Below the pieces are notes generated by a model. It did no database searches. It saw only the letters and a list, made by a program, of their open reading frames with translations, and was not told the origin of the DNA. Shown in pieces: positions 24,228 through 33,731 of a stretch of 64,000 nt of DNA. This stretch comes from Selaginella moellendorffii. Taxonomy: Eukaryota > Streptophyta > Lycopodiopsida > Selaginellales > Selaginellaceae. Position 1 is the first letter of the stretch; the number at the start of each line of letters is the position of its first letter. Both the position numbers and the translations under genes were made by a program. The stretch spans positions 2,624,363-2,688,362 of the forward strand of contig NW_003314267.1 in the NCBI RefSeq assembly GCF_000143415.4, written 5' to 3'.

Positions 24228-26690
24228 GCAGGCTGCCGAGTTCAAATAAAATTTAGCTGGCGAGTACCAAGCACGATAAGTAAGTAGACAACTCACATTT
24301 TCGAACAAAAACAGGCAGGTGTATCCCGAAAGAATGCGCTGTGAGTGTTCTCCATTCTTTGGTACTCATGTCAACCACTTTCTTCTTCAATCTCAAGCCA
24401 GATCTCAAACGAACTCGGGATCACTGGGTCTGGGAAGTCAGTAGCACTTCCTTCGAGCATTTGCACCACGGTTTTCATGCTGGGCCGGTTGATCTCGTCG
24501 TCCTGCACGCACCAGAGAGCAGTCTTGGCAGCCCGGCGTAGCTCGTCTTCATCCCACTCTTCAAGACGATCATCTGGCAACTTCGCGAACTCACCGTTGC
24601 GAACTTGCTGAGCAGCCCAGAATGGATAGAAAGGTTGTTTGCTCTGGACGTTCACGTTCCTGCGACCACTGATGATCTCCAGCAGCGTCATCCCGTAGCT
24701 GTAGACGTCGGCTTTGGGGGTGATGGGCATGTTTGACAGCCACTCTGGTGCAAGGTAGCCGCGGGTTCCTCTCATGCTCGTCACAACTCGGCTGAACTCT
24801 CGTCCCATAAGCTTGGCCAGGCCAAAGTCGCCGACTTTCGGTTTCATCTCAGCGTCCAGGAGAATGTTCTCCGGCTTGATATCGCAGTGGATGATCCGGT
24901 CTCGACACTCCTCGTGAAGATATGCAAGTCCTTTGGCAGTCCCGAGAGCAATTCCGAACCTTTGGGTCCAGCTGAGCACGATAGAATTTTCAGCATCTCG
25001 GTTGAAGAGGCTCCTGTCCAGTGATCCTCTCTCGACGAACTCATACACCAGGAGCCTCTGCAGCGCCCCATCCGCACAGAATCCTCGAAGACGGACGAGG
25101 TTCATGTGCTGGATGGTGCCGATGGTGCTCACCTCCGCTCGAAACTGCTTGTCATCGAACCTCATCAGCCTCTTGACAGCCACGGCCTCGCCTTGGATGC
25201 TGCCTTTGAAGACTTCTCCAAAGCCTCCGCTGCCGAGCTGCTTCCTGAAGCCATCGGTGGCCGCATGGAGCTGCTTGAACGTGAAATGAGCGAGCTCGCC
25301 ACTAACAAAGTTATAGCCGGAACCATCACTGCTGCCACGTCCGGAGCTCACTCTCTTTGCCTTGCGTCTTCTCCTGACGATCACAAACGCCGCTACTCCA
25401 GCCAGCAGCAGCAGCAAGACGCCAGCTCCGGCTCCGACTCCGACGGCAACTCCCGAGATCTTGGAAGAACTTCTCCGTGCTTGGCTCGAGAGAGCGGTGC
25501 AGCCTTCGGCCCAGTCCTCGGTTCTCCAGTTGGTGCCGTTGCTCGGGCTCGATCCGGTGGGACAACTACAGGGTGGATTCGAGTTGCTCGAGCAAACCGA
25601 GTTTGATCCGCAGAGAGAAGTCACGCCGCAGATGTTAGCCGGGACGACCCAGGGGGTGTACCAGTTTCCGTTTCCATCCAGCTGCTTCACCTCGATCCTT
25701 CCATCGTGCCCGAGGCGAAAGATGGAGTGCTGGAAGCTCTTCTCGAACCAAGTGAAGTATGGAGGATTGGTGGCGTTGAAGATGAACGTGTAGAGATAGT
25801 TGTCGGTCATCTGCGGTACCAGCGAGAAGATCCTGCCGTTCCAGGCACCGGACGTCCAGTACTCCCGCGACGTATCATTCGTGGTGGAGATGACGAACTC
25901 GGTAGAGGTTCTCATGGTCATGACGAATCGCCCACTAGCCGGAGAGACGCTCGACTTCCAGGCCGTGAGGTTGTCTCCCAGGAACATCTTCATCCTTGGG
26001 ACCCAGGCATCCGCCGGGTGATCGAAGCTCTGCCAGGGATACGTCGCGTTATCGTCACTCGGATCGAAGGAGTCGTCAGTGAGGACGAAGTTGCCCGAAT
26101 CCAGGAGTACCGCTTGGGTGGTTCCCGAGTTCCTGGAGCTGGGAGCGCCAGACCATATGATACTCCCCCTATCGATGATCTGGAGCTCGCCTTCGCTCGT
26201 GAGGAGGAGCGAGGCGTTGGAACTCACCGGGTCATCGCGATTTGCGATCCAGATGGGGATGAATTCGCTGGTTCTTGTGTTGAAGGAGATGCCCAAGTAG
26301 AGATCACTGCTGCTGCCACTGGTAAGCGAGAAAAACTCGAGCTTGACCGTGCCATTTGTCGAGATGAGGGATTCCGTGGCGAGCAGGCGCGATCCCAGCG
26401 GCATTCGATCAACGGCGAGGGCGATCGAGAGGAGAGCGAGGAAGAGGAATTGGAGCAGCGCCATGATCTTCGCCGAGACGGCGACAAGGACTCGTGAGGG
26501 CATAGCTATATCAGTCTTCCTCTTGTGCGTGTGGTCAATTACTCGTGCTACACTGCCGCGTTTCTAGTAGTGTCATTATACGTGATTAAGGTTTGACTAG
26601 GTGATGGACTTCTGCTGTCTAAGTCATGGAGGAAACCATCGCGGCAACTCCAATGCTTGATCTTCTCGATGTCCTTAGGCGATGATCGAT
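24072..26690. repeat. Tandem duplication unit, left copy
   Basis: The segment from inside COX6B exon 4 to about 190 bp upstream of the first lectin kinase is repeated, with small indels, at 26716-29235. The copied parts are the 3' end of COX6B, its 3' flank, the whole kinase gene and its promoter. The junction reads cagatagatactatcgc, where COX6B exon 4 has ccagatactatcgc. Confidence 0.85.
24371..26503 (-). CDS. G-type lectin S-receptor-like kinase 1
   Basis: Intronless, 710 residues. A signal peptide (IMALLQFLFLALLSIALA) follows a short basic start. A B-lectin domain comes next (roughly 35-170; GNFVLTDDSF, WQSFDHPADAWVP), then an S-locus-like region and a Cys-rich EGF-like stretch (CGSNSVCSSNSNPPCSC, about 310). 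One membrane span (VLLLLLAGVAAFVIV) is followed by Arg/Lys. The kinase has LGSGGFGEVFKG, VAVKRL, IIHCDIKPENILL, GDFGLAKL and GYLAPEWLSNMP. The HRD Arg is Cys, so this is a non-RD kinase of the type common in immune receptors. Ligand unknown. It is part of a tandem pair with 26955-29072; related genes lie at 29227 and 44814. Confidence 0.92.
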   Translation of the reverse strand: MPSRVLVAVSAKIMALLQFLFLALLSIALAVDRMPLGSRLLATESLISTNGTVKLEFFSLTSGSSSDLYLGISFNTRTSEFIPIWIANRDDPVSSNASLLLTSEGELQIIDRGSIIWSGAPSSRNSGTTQAVLLDSGNFVLTDDSFDPSDDNATYPWQSFDHPADAWVPRMKMFLGDNLTAWKSSVSPASGRFVMTMRTSTEFVISTTNDTSREYWTSGAWNGRIFSLVPQMTDNYLYTFIFNATNPPYFTWFEKSFQHSIFRLGHDGRIEVKQLDGNGNWYTPWVVPANICGVTSLCGSNSVCSSNSNPPCSCPTGSSPSNGTNWRTEDWAEGCTALSSQARRSSSKISGVAVGVGAGAGVLLLLLAGVAAFVIVRRRRKAKRVSSGRGSSDGSGYNFVSGELAHFTFKQLHAATDGFRKQLGSGGFGEVFKGSIQGEAVAVKRLMRFDDKQFRAEVSTIGTIQHMNLVRLRGFCADGALQRLLVYEFVERGSLDRSLFNRDAENSIVLSWTQRFGIALGTAKGLAYLHEECRDRIIHCDIKPENILLDAEMKPKVGDFGLAKLMGREFSRVVTSMRGTRGYLAPEWLSNMPITPKADVYSYGMTLLEIISGRRNVNVQSKQPFYPFWAAQQVRNGEFAKLPDDRLEEWDEDELRRAAKTALWCVQDDEINRPSMKTVVQMLEGSATDFPDPVIPSSFEIWLEIEEESG

Positions 26691-26715
26691 TAGAGCTGGG
26701 ATCACGTCTGCTCAC

Positions 26716-26873
26716 CAGATAGATACTATCGCTCTCTGTGCCCCTCCGAATGGGTAAGTCCTTTCGTTTTTTATCTGTTCGTGATAGATACAGAAGCGTA
26801 ATTGTGTGCTACTATCTACAGATTGAGAGATGGAACGAGCAGAGGGAGATGGGTGTCTTTCCCGGACCTAGAC
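26716..26873 (+). pseudogene. Duplicated 3' exons of COX6B
   Basis: Carries the YYRSLCPSEW end of COX6B exon 4, its GTAAGTCC donor, the intron and the last exon (ERWNEQREMGVFPGP), then runs into 3' flank without the original stop. There is no upstream promoter or start, so it is a passenger of the receptor-kinase tandem duplication. Confidence 0.88.
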
Positions 26874-26954
26874 AACTCACATTTTCGAACAAAAACAGGC
26901 CGGTGTATCCCGAAAGAATGCGCTGTGAGTGTTCTCCATTCTTTGGTGCTCATG

Positions 26955-29072
26955 TCAACCACTTTCTTCTTCAATCTCAAGCCAGATCTCGAACGAACTC
27001 GGGATCACTGGGTCTGGGAAGTCAGTAGCACTTCCTTCGAGCATTTGCACCACGGTTTTCATGCTGGGCCGGTTGATCTCGTCGTCCTGCACGCACCAGA
27101 TAGCAGTCTTAGCAGCCCGGCGTAGCTCGTCTTCATCCCACTCTTCAAGACGATCATCTGGCAACTTCGCGAACTCACCGTTGCGAACTTGCTGAGCAGC
27201 CCAGAATGGATAGAAAGTTCGGTTGCTCTGGACGTTCATGTTCCTGCGACCACTGATGATCTCCAGCAGCGTCATCCCGTAGCTGTAGACGTCGGCTTTC
27301 GGGGTGATGGGCATGTTTGACAGCCACTCTGGTGCAAGGTAGCCGCGGGTTCCTCTCATGCTCGTCACAACTCGGCTGAACTCTCGTCCCATAAGCTTGG
27401 CCAGGCCAAAGTCGGCAACTTTCGGTTTCATCTCAGCGTCCAGGAGAATGTTCTCCGGCTTGATATCGCAGTGGATGATCCGGTCTCGACACTCCTCGTG
27501 AAGATATGCAAGTCCTTTGGCAGTCCCGAGAGCAATTCCGAACCTTTGGCTCCAGCTGAGCACGATAGAGTTTTTAGCATCTCGGTTGAAGAGGCTCCTG
27601 TCCAGCGATCCTCTCTCGACGAACTCGTACACCAGGAGCCTCTGCAGTGCCCCATCCGCACAGAATCCTCGAAGACGGACGAGGTTTATGTGCTGGATGG
27701 TGCCGATGGTGCTCACCTCCGCTCGAAACTGCTTGTCATCGAACCTCATCAGCCTCTTGACAGCCACGGCCTCGCCTTGGATGCTGCCTTTGAAGACTTC
27801 TCCAAAGCCTCCGCTGCCGAGCTGCTTCCTGAAGCCATCGGTCGCCGCATGGAGCTGCTTGAACGTGAAATGAGCGAGCTCGCCACTAACAAACTTATCA
27901 TCACTGCTGCTCACTCTCTTTGCCTTGCGTCTTCTCCTGACGATCACAAACGCCGCTACTCCAGCCAGCAGCAGCAGCACGACGCCAGCTCCGGCTCCGA
28001 CTCCGACGGCAACTCCCGAGTTCTTGGAAGAACTTCTCCGTGCTTGGCTCGAGAGAGCGGTGCAGCCTTCGGCCCAGTCCTCGGTTCTCCAGTTGGTGTC
28101 GTTGCTCGGGCTCGATCCGGTGGGACAACTACAGGGTGGATTCGAGTTGCTCGAGCAAACCGAGTTTGATCCGCAGAGAGAAGTCACGTCGCAGATGTTA
28201 GCCGGGACGGCCCAGGGGGTGAACCAGTTTCCGTTTCCGTTTCCATACATCCGCTTCACGCTGATCTTTCCATCGTGCCCGAGGCGAAAGATGGAGTGCT
28301 GGAAGCTCGTCTCGAACCAAGTGAAGTATGGAGGATCATTGGTGGCGTTGAAGGTGAAGGTGTAGAGATAGTTATTCATCTGCGGCACCAGCGAGAAGAT
28401 CCTGCCGTTCCAGGCACCGGACGTCCAGTACTCCCGCGACGTATCATTCGTGGTGGAGATGACCAACTCGTTAGAGGTTCTTATGGTCATGACGAATCGC
28501 CCACTAGCCGGAGAGACGCTCGACTTCCAGGCCGTGAGGTTGGCTCCCAGGAACATCTTCATCCTTGGGACCCACGCATCCGCCGGGTGATCGAAGCTCT
28601 GCCAGGGATACGTCGCGTTATCGTCTCTAGGATCGAAGGAGTCGCCAGTGAGGACGAAGTTGCCCGAGTCCAGGAGTACCGCTTGGGTGGTTCCCGAGTT
28701 CCTGGAGCTGGGAGTGCCAGACCATATGATACTCCCCCTATCGATGATCTGGAGCTCGCCTTCGCTCGTGAGGAGGAGCGAGGCGTTGGAACTCACCGGG
28801 GCATCGCGATTTGCGATCCAGATGGGGATGAATTCGCTGGTTCTTGTGTTGAAGGAGATGCCCAAGTAGAGATCACTGCTGCTGCCTCTGGTAAGCGAGA
28901 AAAACTCGAGCTTGACCGTGCCATTTGTCGAGATGAGGGATTCCGTGGCGAGCAGGCGCGATCCCAGCGGCATTCGATCGTCGGCGAGCGCGGTCGAGAG
29001 GAGAGCGAGGAAGAGGAACTGGAGCAGCGCCATGATCTTCGCCGAGACGGCGACGAGGACTCGTGAGGGCAT
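26955..29072 (-). CDS. G-type lectin S-receptor-like kinase 2
   Basis: Intronless, 705 residues, and the tandem duplicate of the gene at 24371-26503. It has the same order: signal peptide (FLALLSTALADD), B-lectin domain, EGF-like Cys cluster, one membrane span and non-RD kinase (IIHCDIKPENILL, ADFGLAKL, GYLAPEWLSNMP). Differences from copy 1 include a shorter juxtamembrane linker (VSSSDDKFVSGEL against VSSGRGSSDGSGYNFVSGEL), small insertions in the outer region (GNGNGNWFTPWAV) and FYPFWAA preceded by NRT instead of KQP. All catalytic motifs are kept, so it is likely functional. Differences concentrate in the outer domain and linker, as expected for receptors diverging in recognition. Confidence 0.92.
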   Translation of the reverse strand: MPSRVLVAVSAKIMALLQFLFLALLSTALADDRMPLGSRLLATESLISTNGTVKLEFFSLTRGSSSDLYLGISFNTRTSEFIPIWIANRDAPVSSNASLLLTSEGELQIIDRGSIIWSGTPSSRNSGTTQAVLLDSGNFVLTGDSFDPRDDNATYPWQSFDHPADAWVPRMKMFLGANLTAWKSSVSPASGRFVMTIRTSNELVISTTNDTSREYWTSGAWNGRIFSLVPQMNNYLYTFTFNATNDPPYFTWFETSFQHSIFRLGHDGKISVKRMYGNGNGNWFTPWAVPANICDVTSLCGSNSVCSSNSNPPCSCPTGSSPSNDTNWRTEDWAEGCTALSSQARRSSSKNSGVAVGVGAGAGVVLLLLAGVAAFVIVRRRRKAKRVSSSDDKFVSGELAHFTFKQLHAATDGFRKQLGSGGFGEVFKGSIQGEAVAVKRLMRFDDKQFRAEVSTIGTIQHINLVRLRGFCADGALQRLLVYEFVERGSLDRSLFNRDAKNSIVLSWSQRFGIALGTAKGLAYLHEECRDRIIHCDIKPENILLDAEMKPKVADFGLAKLMGREFSRVVTSMRGTRGYLAPEWLSNMPITPKADVYSYGMTLLEIISGRRNMNVQSNRTFYPFWAAQQVRNGEFAKLPDDRLEEWDEDELRRAAKTAIWCVQDDEINRPSMKTVVQMLEGSATDFPDPVIPSSFEIWLEIEEESG

Positions 29073-29226
29073 AGTTTTCCTCTGGTCAATTACTCGTGCT
29101 ACACTGCCACGTTTCTAGTGGTGTCATTATACGTGATTAAGGTTTGAGTAGTTGATGAAGGCCTCGAAGTCATGCAGAAAACCAAATGGTTACCCCAATG
29201 CTTGATCTTCTCAATCCCCTTTGGCG

Positions 29227-30720
29227 ATGATCTATTTGGCAAATGGTACAGTCCGGCTCGACTTCTTCCCAGGCGACAATGGTCGTTTCTACTTGGGCAT
29301 CTCGTTCACCAGGTTAGCCGGCGACTTCATCCCCATCTGGATTGCAAATCGCGACACTCCGGTGAGTTCCAAGGCCTCGCTCCTTCTCACTCACAAAGGC
29401 GAGCTCCACGTCGCCGGAGTTCTGGACGTCGGGTGCCTGGAACACCTAGGAGATAAACGAAAACTATACCTTCGCCTTCAACACCAGCAATGATCCTCCT
29501 TAGATCACTTGGTTCGAGAAGAGCTTCCAGCACTCCATCCTTCGTCTCGGACATGATGGAAGGATCGACTCGATGTGCTCGTATACTTCTCTGATGCCAT
29601 GTAGTTGTCCCACTGGGTCGAGACCAGCCAACGAGGACTGGGCTCAAGGGTGCACCACTTATTCCAAGATCTCCAGAATTGCTGTCGGAGTTGGAGCTGG
29701 AGCCGCGTTGCTACTGTTGCTTGGACTTATAATCGGCATCATGAAAATTCTCAAGACCAAGACAGTCCCAAGCAGTGGCAAGTGTAAGAGCGACGACTTT
29801 GCTGGTGGCGAGCTCGCTCATTTCACGCCCAAGCAGCTCCATGCAGCCACGGATGGTTTCAAGCAGCGGTCTTCAAAGGGTGTTACATCCAAGGAGAGGC
29901 TGTGGCTGTCGAGAGGCTGATCAAGTTCGAACCAGAGCTGAGCACCATTGGGACCCTTCAACACGTCAACCTCGTCCGGCTTCGAGGATATTGTGGCAAA
30001 GAAAGGCTCCTGGTGTACGAGTTCGTCGAGGGAGGATCGCAGGACAGGAGCCTCTTCAACCGAGATCTAAACGGTGCTGAAAACTCGGTCGTGCTCAGCT
30101 GGAGCCAAAGGTTCGGGATTGCTCTCGGGACTGCCAAAGGACTTCCATATCTTCACGAGGAGTGTCGAGACCGGATCATCCACTACGCCATCAAGCCCGA
30201 GAACATCCTCCTGGACGCCAAGATGAAACCCAAAGTTGCCGACTTTGGCCTGGGCAACGAGAGTTTAGCCGAGTTGTGACGAGCATGAGAGGAACCCGCT
30301 TTAAACCTATGATATTGATCGACTGCGACATCGCCATTGCTCCTGTCTATCGGCTACCCTGCACCAGAGTGGCTGTCAAACATGCCCATAACCCCGAAAG
30401 CCGACGTCTACAGCTACGGGATGACGCTGCTGGAGATCATCAGTGGTCGCAGGAACATCGACTTCCGAAACGACCAGATCGTCTTCTATCCCCTGTGGGC
30501 TTCTCAGCAAGTTTGCAACGGTGAGTTCTCGAAGTTGCCAGGTGATCGTCTCGAAGAGTGGAATGAAAAAGAGCTACGCTATTTGGTGCATCCAAGACAG
30601 CGAGAAGAATCGAAAACCGTGGTGGAAATGCTCGAGGGAAACACCAAGGCTTATTTTCCAGAGCCGTGTGTTCCAAGTTCTCTCGACTTGTGGCTTGATA
30701 TTCAAGAAGAAACAACCATG
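29227..30720 (+). pseudogene. Decayed G-type lectin receptor kinase
   Basis: Opposite in orientation to the tandem pair. It retains part of the B-lectin domain (NGTVRLDFFPGD, FIPIWIANRDTP), loses most of the outer region, then resumes at CPTGSRPANEDWAQGC, a membrane span (AALLLLLGLIIGIM) and kinase pieces in at least three frames. The glycine loop is deleted around 29880, the catalytic loop reads IIHYAIKPENIL (the essential Asp changed to Ala), and the activation segment is frameshifted near 30260-30360. The C-lobe (NIDFRNDQIVFYPLWAS) resembles the third gene at 44814-46961 more than the adjacent pair, so it likely descends from that lineage. It ends about 110 bp before RPAC19. Confidence 0.88.
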
Positions 30721-30829
30721 CCAGTAGACAACGAAGATCAAACACAAAATCTTTCGAGCTCAAATTTTAAATTTAAATATTCCGTTTGCTTGTTTAAATA
30801 TTCCTTTGGCTGGAGCCCTAGTTTGAGCT

Positions 30830-31288
30830 ATGGCGGTGGAGCTCGGCTCAGACGTGGAGCCCGAGTCTTCCACGTTCTGCATCAATGACGAAGATCACAC
30901 CTTCGGCAACTCTATTCGCTACGTTCTCAACGGCGAGTAAGCGCTCTATTCTTCTTCTTCTTTGCTCGAATCTCTGGATTCTTTCGATTTCTCCAGCCCT
31001 CGCGTCACATTTTGTGGCTACAGCGTTCCTCATCCATCCGACAACCGTGTAAACGTTCGTGTGCAAACCACAGGCAAGTAACGGAGAAGATCGATCAACT
31101 CTCTCCTTTCTCTCAATTCTTTCTCGTGTTTGTAGACGATGGATCATATGTTTATTTTTTTTACAGGTGAATCTGCAAAGTCCGTCTTTAAGGATGCTCT
31201 GCGAGACCTCGTTCTCATTTGTGATCACGTATGCAGCGCGTTTGACGACTCCGTCGCGAGTTTCAAGCGTAGCCACCAGCAGCAGTAA
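30830..31288 (+). CDS. RPAC19: RNA polymerase I and III subunit AC19
   Basis: Three exons, about 109 residues. AC19 pairs with AC40 to form the alpha-like assembly platform of RNA polymerases I and III, as RPB11 does with RPB3 in polymerase II. Family landmarks are FCINDEDHTFGNSIRYVLNG, then FCGYSVPHPSDNRVNVRVQT, then ESAKSVFKDALRDLVLICDH. The start is ATG 30830 and the stop TAA 31286-31288. Intron 1 is GT-AG. Intron 2 (31074-31166) has the donor ACAG|GCAAGT, a GC-AG intron; the nearby GT (gtaacg) would run into a stop. It converges with the GARP factor gene, with 56 bp between their stops. Confidence 0.92.
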
Positions 31289-31344
31289 AATCGTTCCTCG
31301 ATCGTCGAAGAACGTTTGCGAAGTTTAAGTTGCTGGCTCGATCG

Positions 31345-32847
31345 TCAAGCGTTTGCCGTCGTCACCACTTCTTCGCTTTTGCTATCCTCGTTCTCTGTTA
31401 CGTCGCCGTCGTCTATCTCTTCGTCGTGTTGCTCCACGGGTTTTTGTTTCCTGTGCTCGCAACCTTTTGCTTCGTCATCGATCGCCATACTTTCACTCTC
31501 GTGTTGTTCTTGGGCTGGAGTAGCTTTTGGTTCTGGCTGTGCTTCTTGTGGCACGATTGGTGATCGATAAAACGCTGCTGCTGTGGAGCTTTGCTGGAGA
31601 GCGGCGGCTGCGAACTCGCTCGCCCAAATCCCACTTACAACAACGACCTGTGCTCCTCCCGGTTCAGAGGTCTGTGACGTGGTCACCGTGGGCCTTCTCG
31701 TATGCAACCGGTATTTCTAGACGTTCCCAAAAGTCAGTGCCAGTTCAGAGATGGAAAAAGTTTTGCCTACCTGAAGATGGCTCTTGACTTCGTCGTTCGT
31801 GAGTCCATCTACTTTCATGATCTCTCTTATCTGCTTAGGCGTAGCGACTGTCACCAACAAACCGAGCTTGTCATCAGAGATTGAGCAAGAAGGAAAAACG
31901 TTTTACCGTGAGAACCTCCAAGTTGCTGCAGTGCGTTTAAGAATCGCCTGTGGAGCTCCGGGGACCAACACCGCCGAGCTTTACGTTGGCTGTTTGATTC
32001 AAACTGGGAGGATGTGGTGCTGCGAGCTGCCGGGGTCGTCGCTTCTACAGTCCGCTTCTCCACAGTGGGACGAGTTTCTTCGACTACGCCACTCCGTGGA
32101 CTACTTTCCGAGGACGAGAGCGTCAATCCAGCATCGCTAGTGCTTCTCAAGCCCGGTTTCTCCTCAGTGCTTGGAGCTGCTCTCACGAAAGGTGAGAACG
32201 CACCGCCAGAGTTTGCAAAGATTCCCGGGACTGCGTGCTTGGCTTGAGGACGTGTTGGGGATTCTTTCTGAAAAAAACGACAAGATCATCAAAAGAACTT
32301 CTATAAACAATAGATTTCTACCTGTGTTTTGATTTGTTTCGCCTCACTCCACAGCTGAACCTGGGCCATCCAGCTTGGTTTGTCTAGGTCCGGATCACAA
32401 GCTTTCTCGTCTCGTTTAGATTCCTCCAAAGTTTTTGGTGGAATAAATTCCTCGAGCACGGAATCAGACTTCGCTGTGACACTGTCGTGTCCGATCGCTT
32501 CGTCTCTGTAAGAGCAGCTTAGTTTTAGCAGCGAAGAAGCAGTGGATGCATCGTTGTGCTGCTGCTCGGCCAAGTGGAGTTTCAAGGCTTCTATGGCTGG
32601 AAAACAAGAACAAGCCAAGATATTGTCACACACGGCTCTAAAATCTTGCTGGAGAAGAAATCCACTTACCCTCCGTGATGATGTCCATGCACAGCGGGAG
32701 CTCTCGCTTAAAAGCCTCGATCTTTCGGCGCTCCCCTTCCAAGGCCGTCACGCAGCCTTCGAGATTATCTCCGCCGAAAGAGAATGCCTTGGCCGATCCG
32801 CACGGATTCAGCTGCAGCTTCCATCCTAATGCTAGCGCGGAGCTCAT
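31345..32847 (-). CDS. NIGT1/HHO-type GARP transcription repressor
   Basis: Five exons. The N-terminus ([20 protein letters not shown], followed by [13 protein letters not shown]) is the hydrophobic/globular segment found in HRS1/HHO proteins ahead of the DNA-binding domain. The GARP (G2-like Myb) domain is split by introns: [26 protein letters not shown], then [20 protein letters not shown] and KSHLQKYRLH. The SHLQKYR signature is intact. The C-terminus is acidic and Gln/Glu-rich. No clear EAR motif was noticed. Family members are nuclear repressors of nitrate and phosphate starvation responses and repress their own genes. The shared upstream region with MLO holds several GAATC words. ATG at 32847; TGA at 31345. 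Confidence 0.88.
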
Positions 32848-33731
32848 CCTTGCAATCTATCCTGCGATCAAGCATTCGGCATTAGGCGCTCCCGATTAAA
32901 TCGCAACGAGAGATTGTGCGCACAAACCTGGCCCCGCGATCGATCAAAGTTCGTAGAACAAGAATCGCCGCTCGAGCGATCGCCCTGACCTAGATGCCGA
33001 GAGAATGCTGTTAGCTCGCTACCATTTCCCAAATTCCCACGTTTTCTTCTCCCTCTTTTCGAGCAGCTTTTCTGCCGGTTGACGCGTACGTCCGCCTATT
33101 TGACGGGTACGATCAAGAATATCCCGGATAAGGATAAGGTATATCCGAATAGGCGGAAGGATCTCCTATTCGCACTCGTGAAAGGTCGCCGCGTAAGAGA
33201 ATCTATGAATATCCATGGCTTACAATATTCCAGGTTCGAATATCCAGTAGATTCGGCTAGAATCCACGTTTTAATCCTGTCTCACGTGGAAGATTCCTTT
33301 AGGGTTCTTGAGGGATTTTGAAAATTTCCGCCAAAAGTTTTTTTTTCTCATGAAACGGGGCTTAGGGCTTGTTGATCTACCAGCGAGGCAGTCAAATCCT
33401 TGTGCCATCAAGGACGGCGCAGCAGCTGACCTTTCAAGATCACGAGAGCGACGGGACGACTTTGGCGAGGTAGGCCATGGATTTGGAGCGCTGGCTAACC
33501 ACAGATTTCATCGCCAAGGGGAAATCGGGGGTCATTCACACACGCATTGCGAGAAAGCGGTAGCAGCTCAGTTCCGGGGTCCATATCGGAATTCCCCGCG
33601 CAACGCCAAGCAATCAATGCTGTGATGGTGAAGTTCGCCGCGCGTCTTCTTCTTGACGTGCTGCTGAGCTTCGGCTGTGATTTTGCTGCCCTGGGCGAGA
33701 AGAGGGCTTTTCGGGCGAGCATATTTTCGCC
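32848..33731. other. Divergent intergenic region, NIGT1-like and MLO
   Basis: Nearly 0.9 kb between divergent start codons. It contains a dense patch of gaata/gata words (33100-33300), a G-box and GAATC sites. No gene was recognised. Confidence 0.5.
33199..33296. promoter_or_regulatory. Cluster of GAATC-type sites and a G-box
   Basis: Within 98 bp there are GAATC at 33199, GATTC at 33250, GAATC at 33260 and GATTC at 33292, plus a CACGTG G-box at 33283-33288 and an AATATTC word near 33224. GAATC/GATTC pairs are the known recognition core of NIGT1/HHO repressors. The cluster is 350-450 bp upstream of the NIGT1-like start codon, consistent with autorepression, and could also act on MLO. Confidence 0.4.

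Larger units (their letters stand above)
26716..29235. repeat. Tandem duplication unit, right copy
   Basis: Right copy of the unit starting in COX6B exon 4. Relative to the left copy it lacks about 64 bp just after the FPGP codons, including the COX6B stop codon. The similarity runs through the second kinase promoter and ends where the decayed third kinase begins. Confidence 0.85.

Noticed and set aside
25706-26497. Long open frame (263 codons) antisense to lectin kinase 1
   Set aside because: Shadow of the conserved B-lectin coding strand; the same antisense frame recurs in the duplicate (28275-29066) because the coding strand is conserved, and it has no family features.
33214-33250. tRNA-like T-arm word (ggttcgaatatcc)
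   Set aside because: No matching acceptor, D or anticodon stems around it; it lies in a gaata-rich promoter patch.
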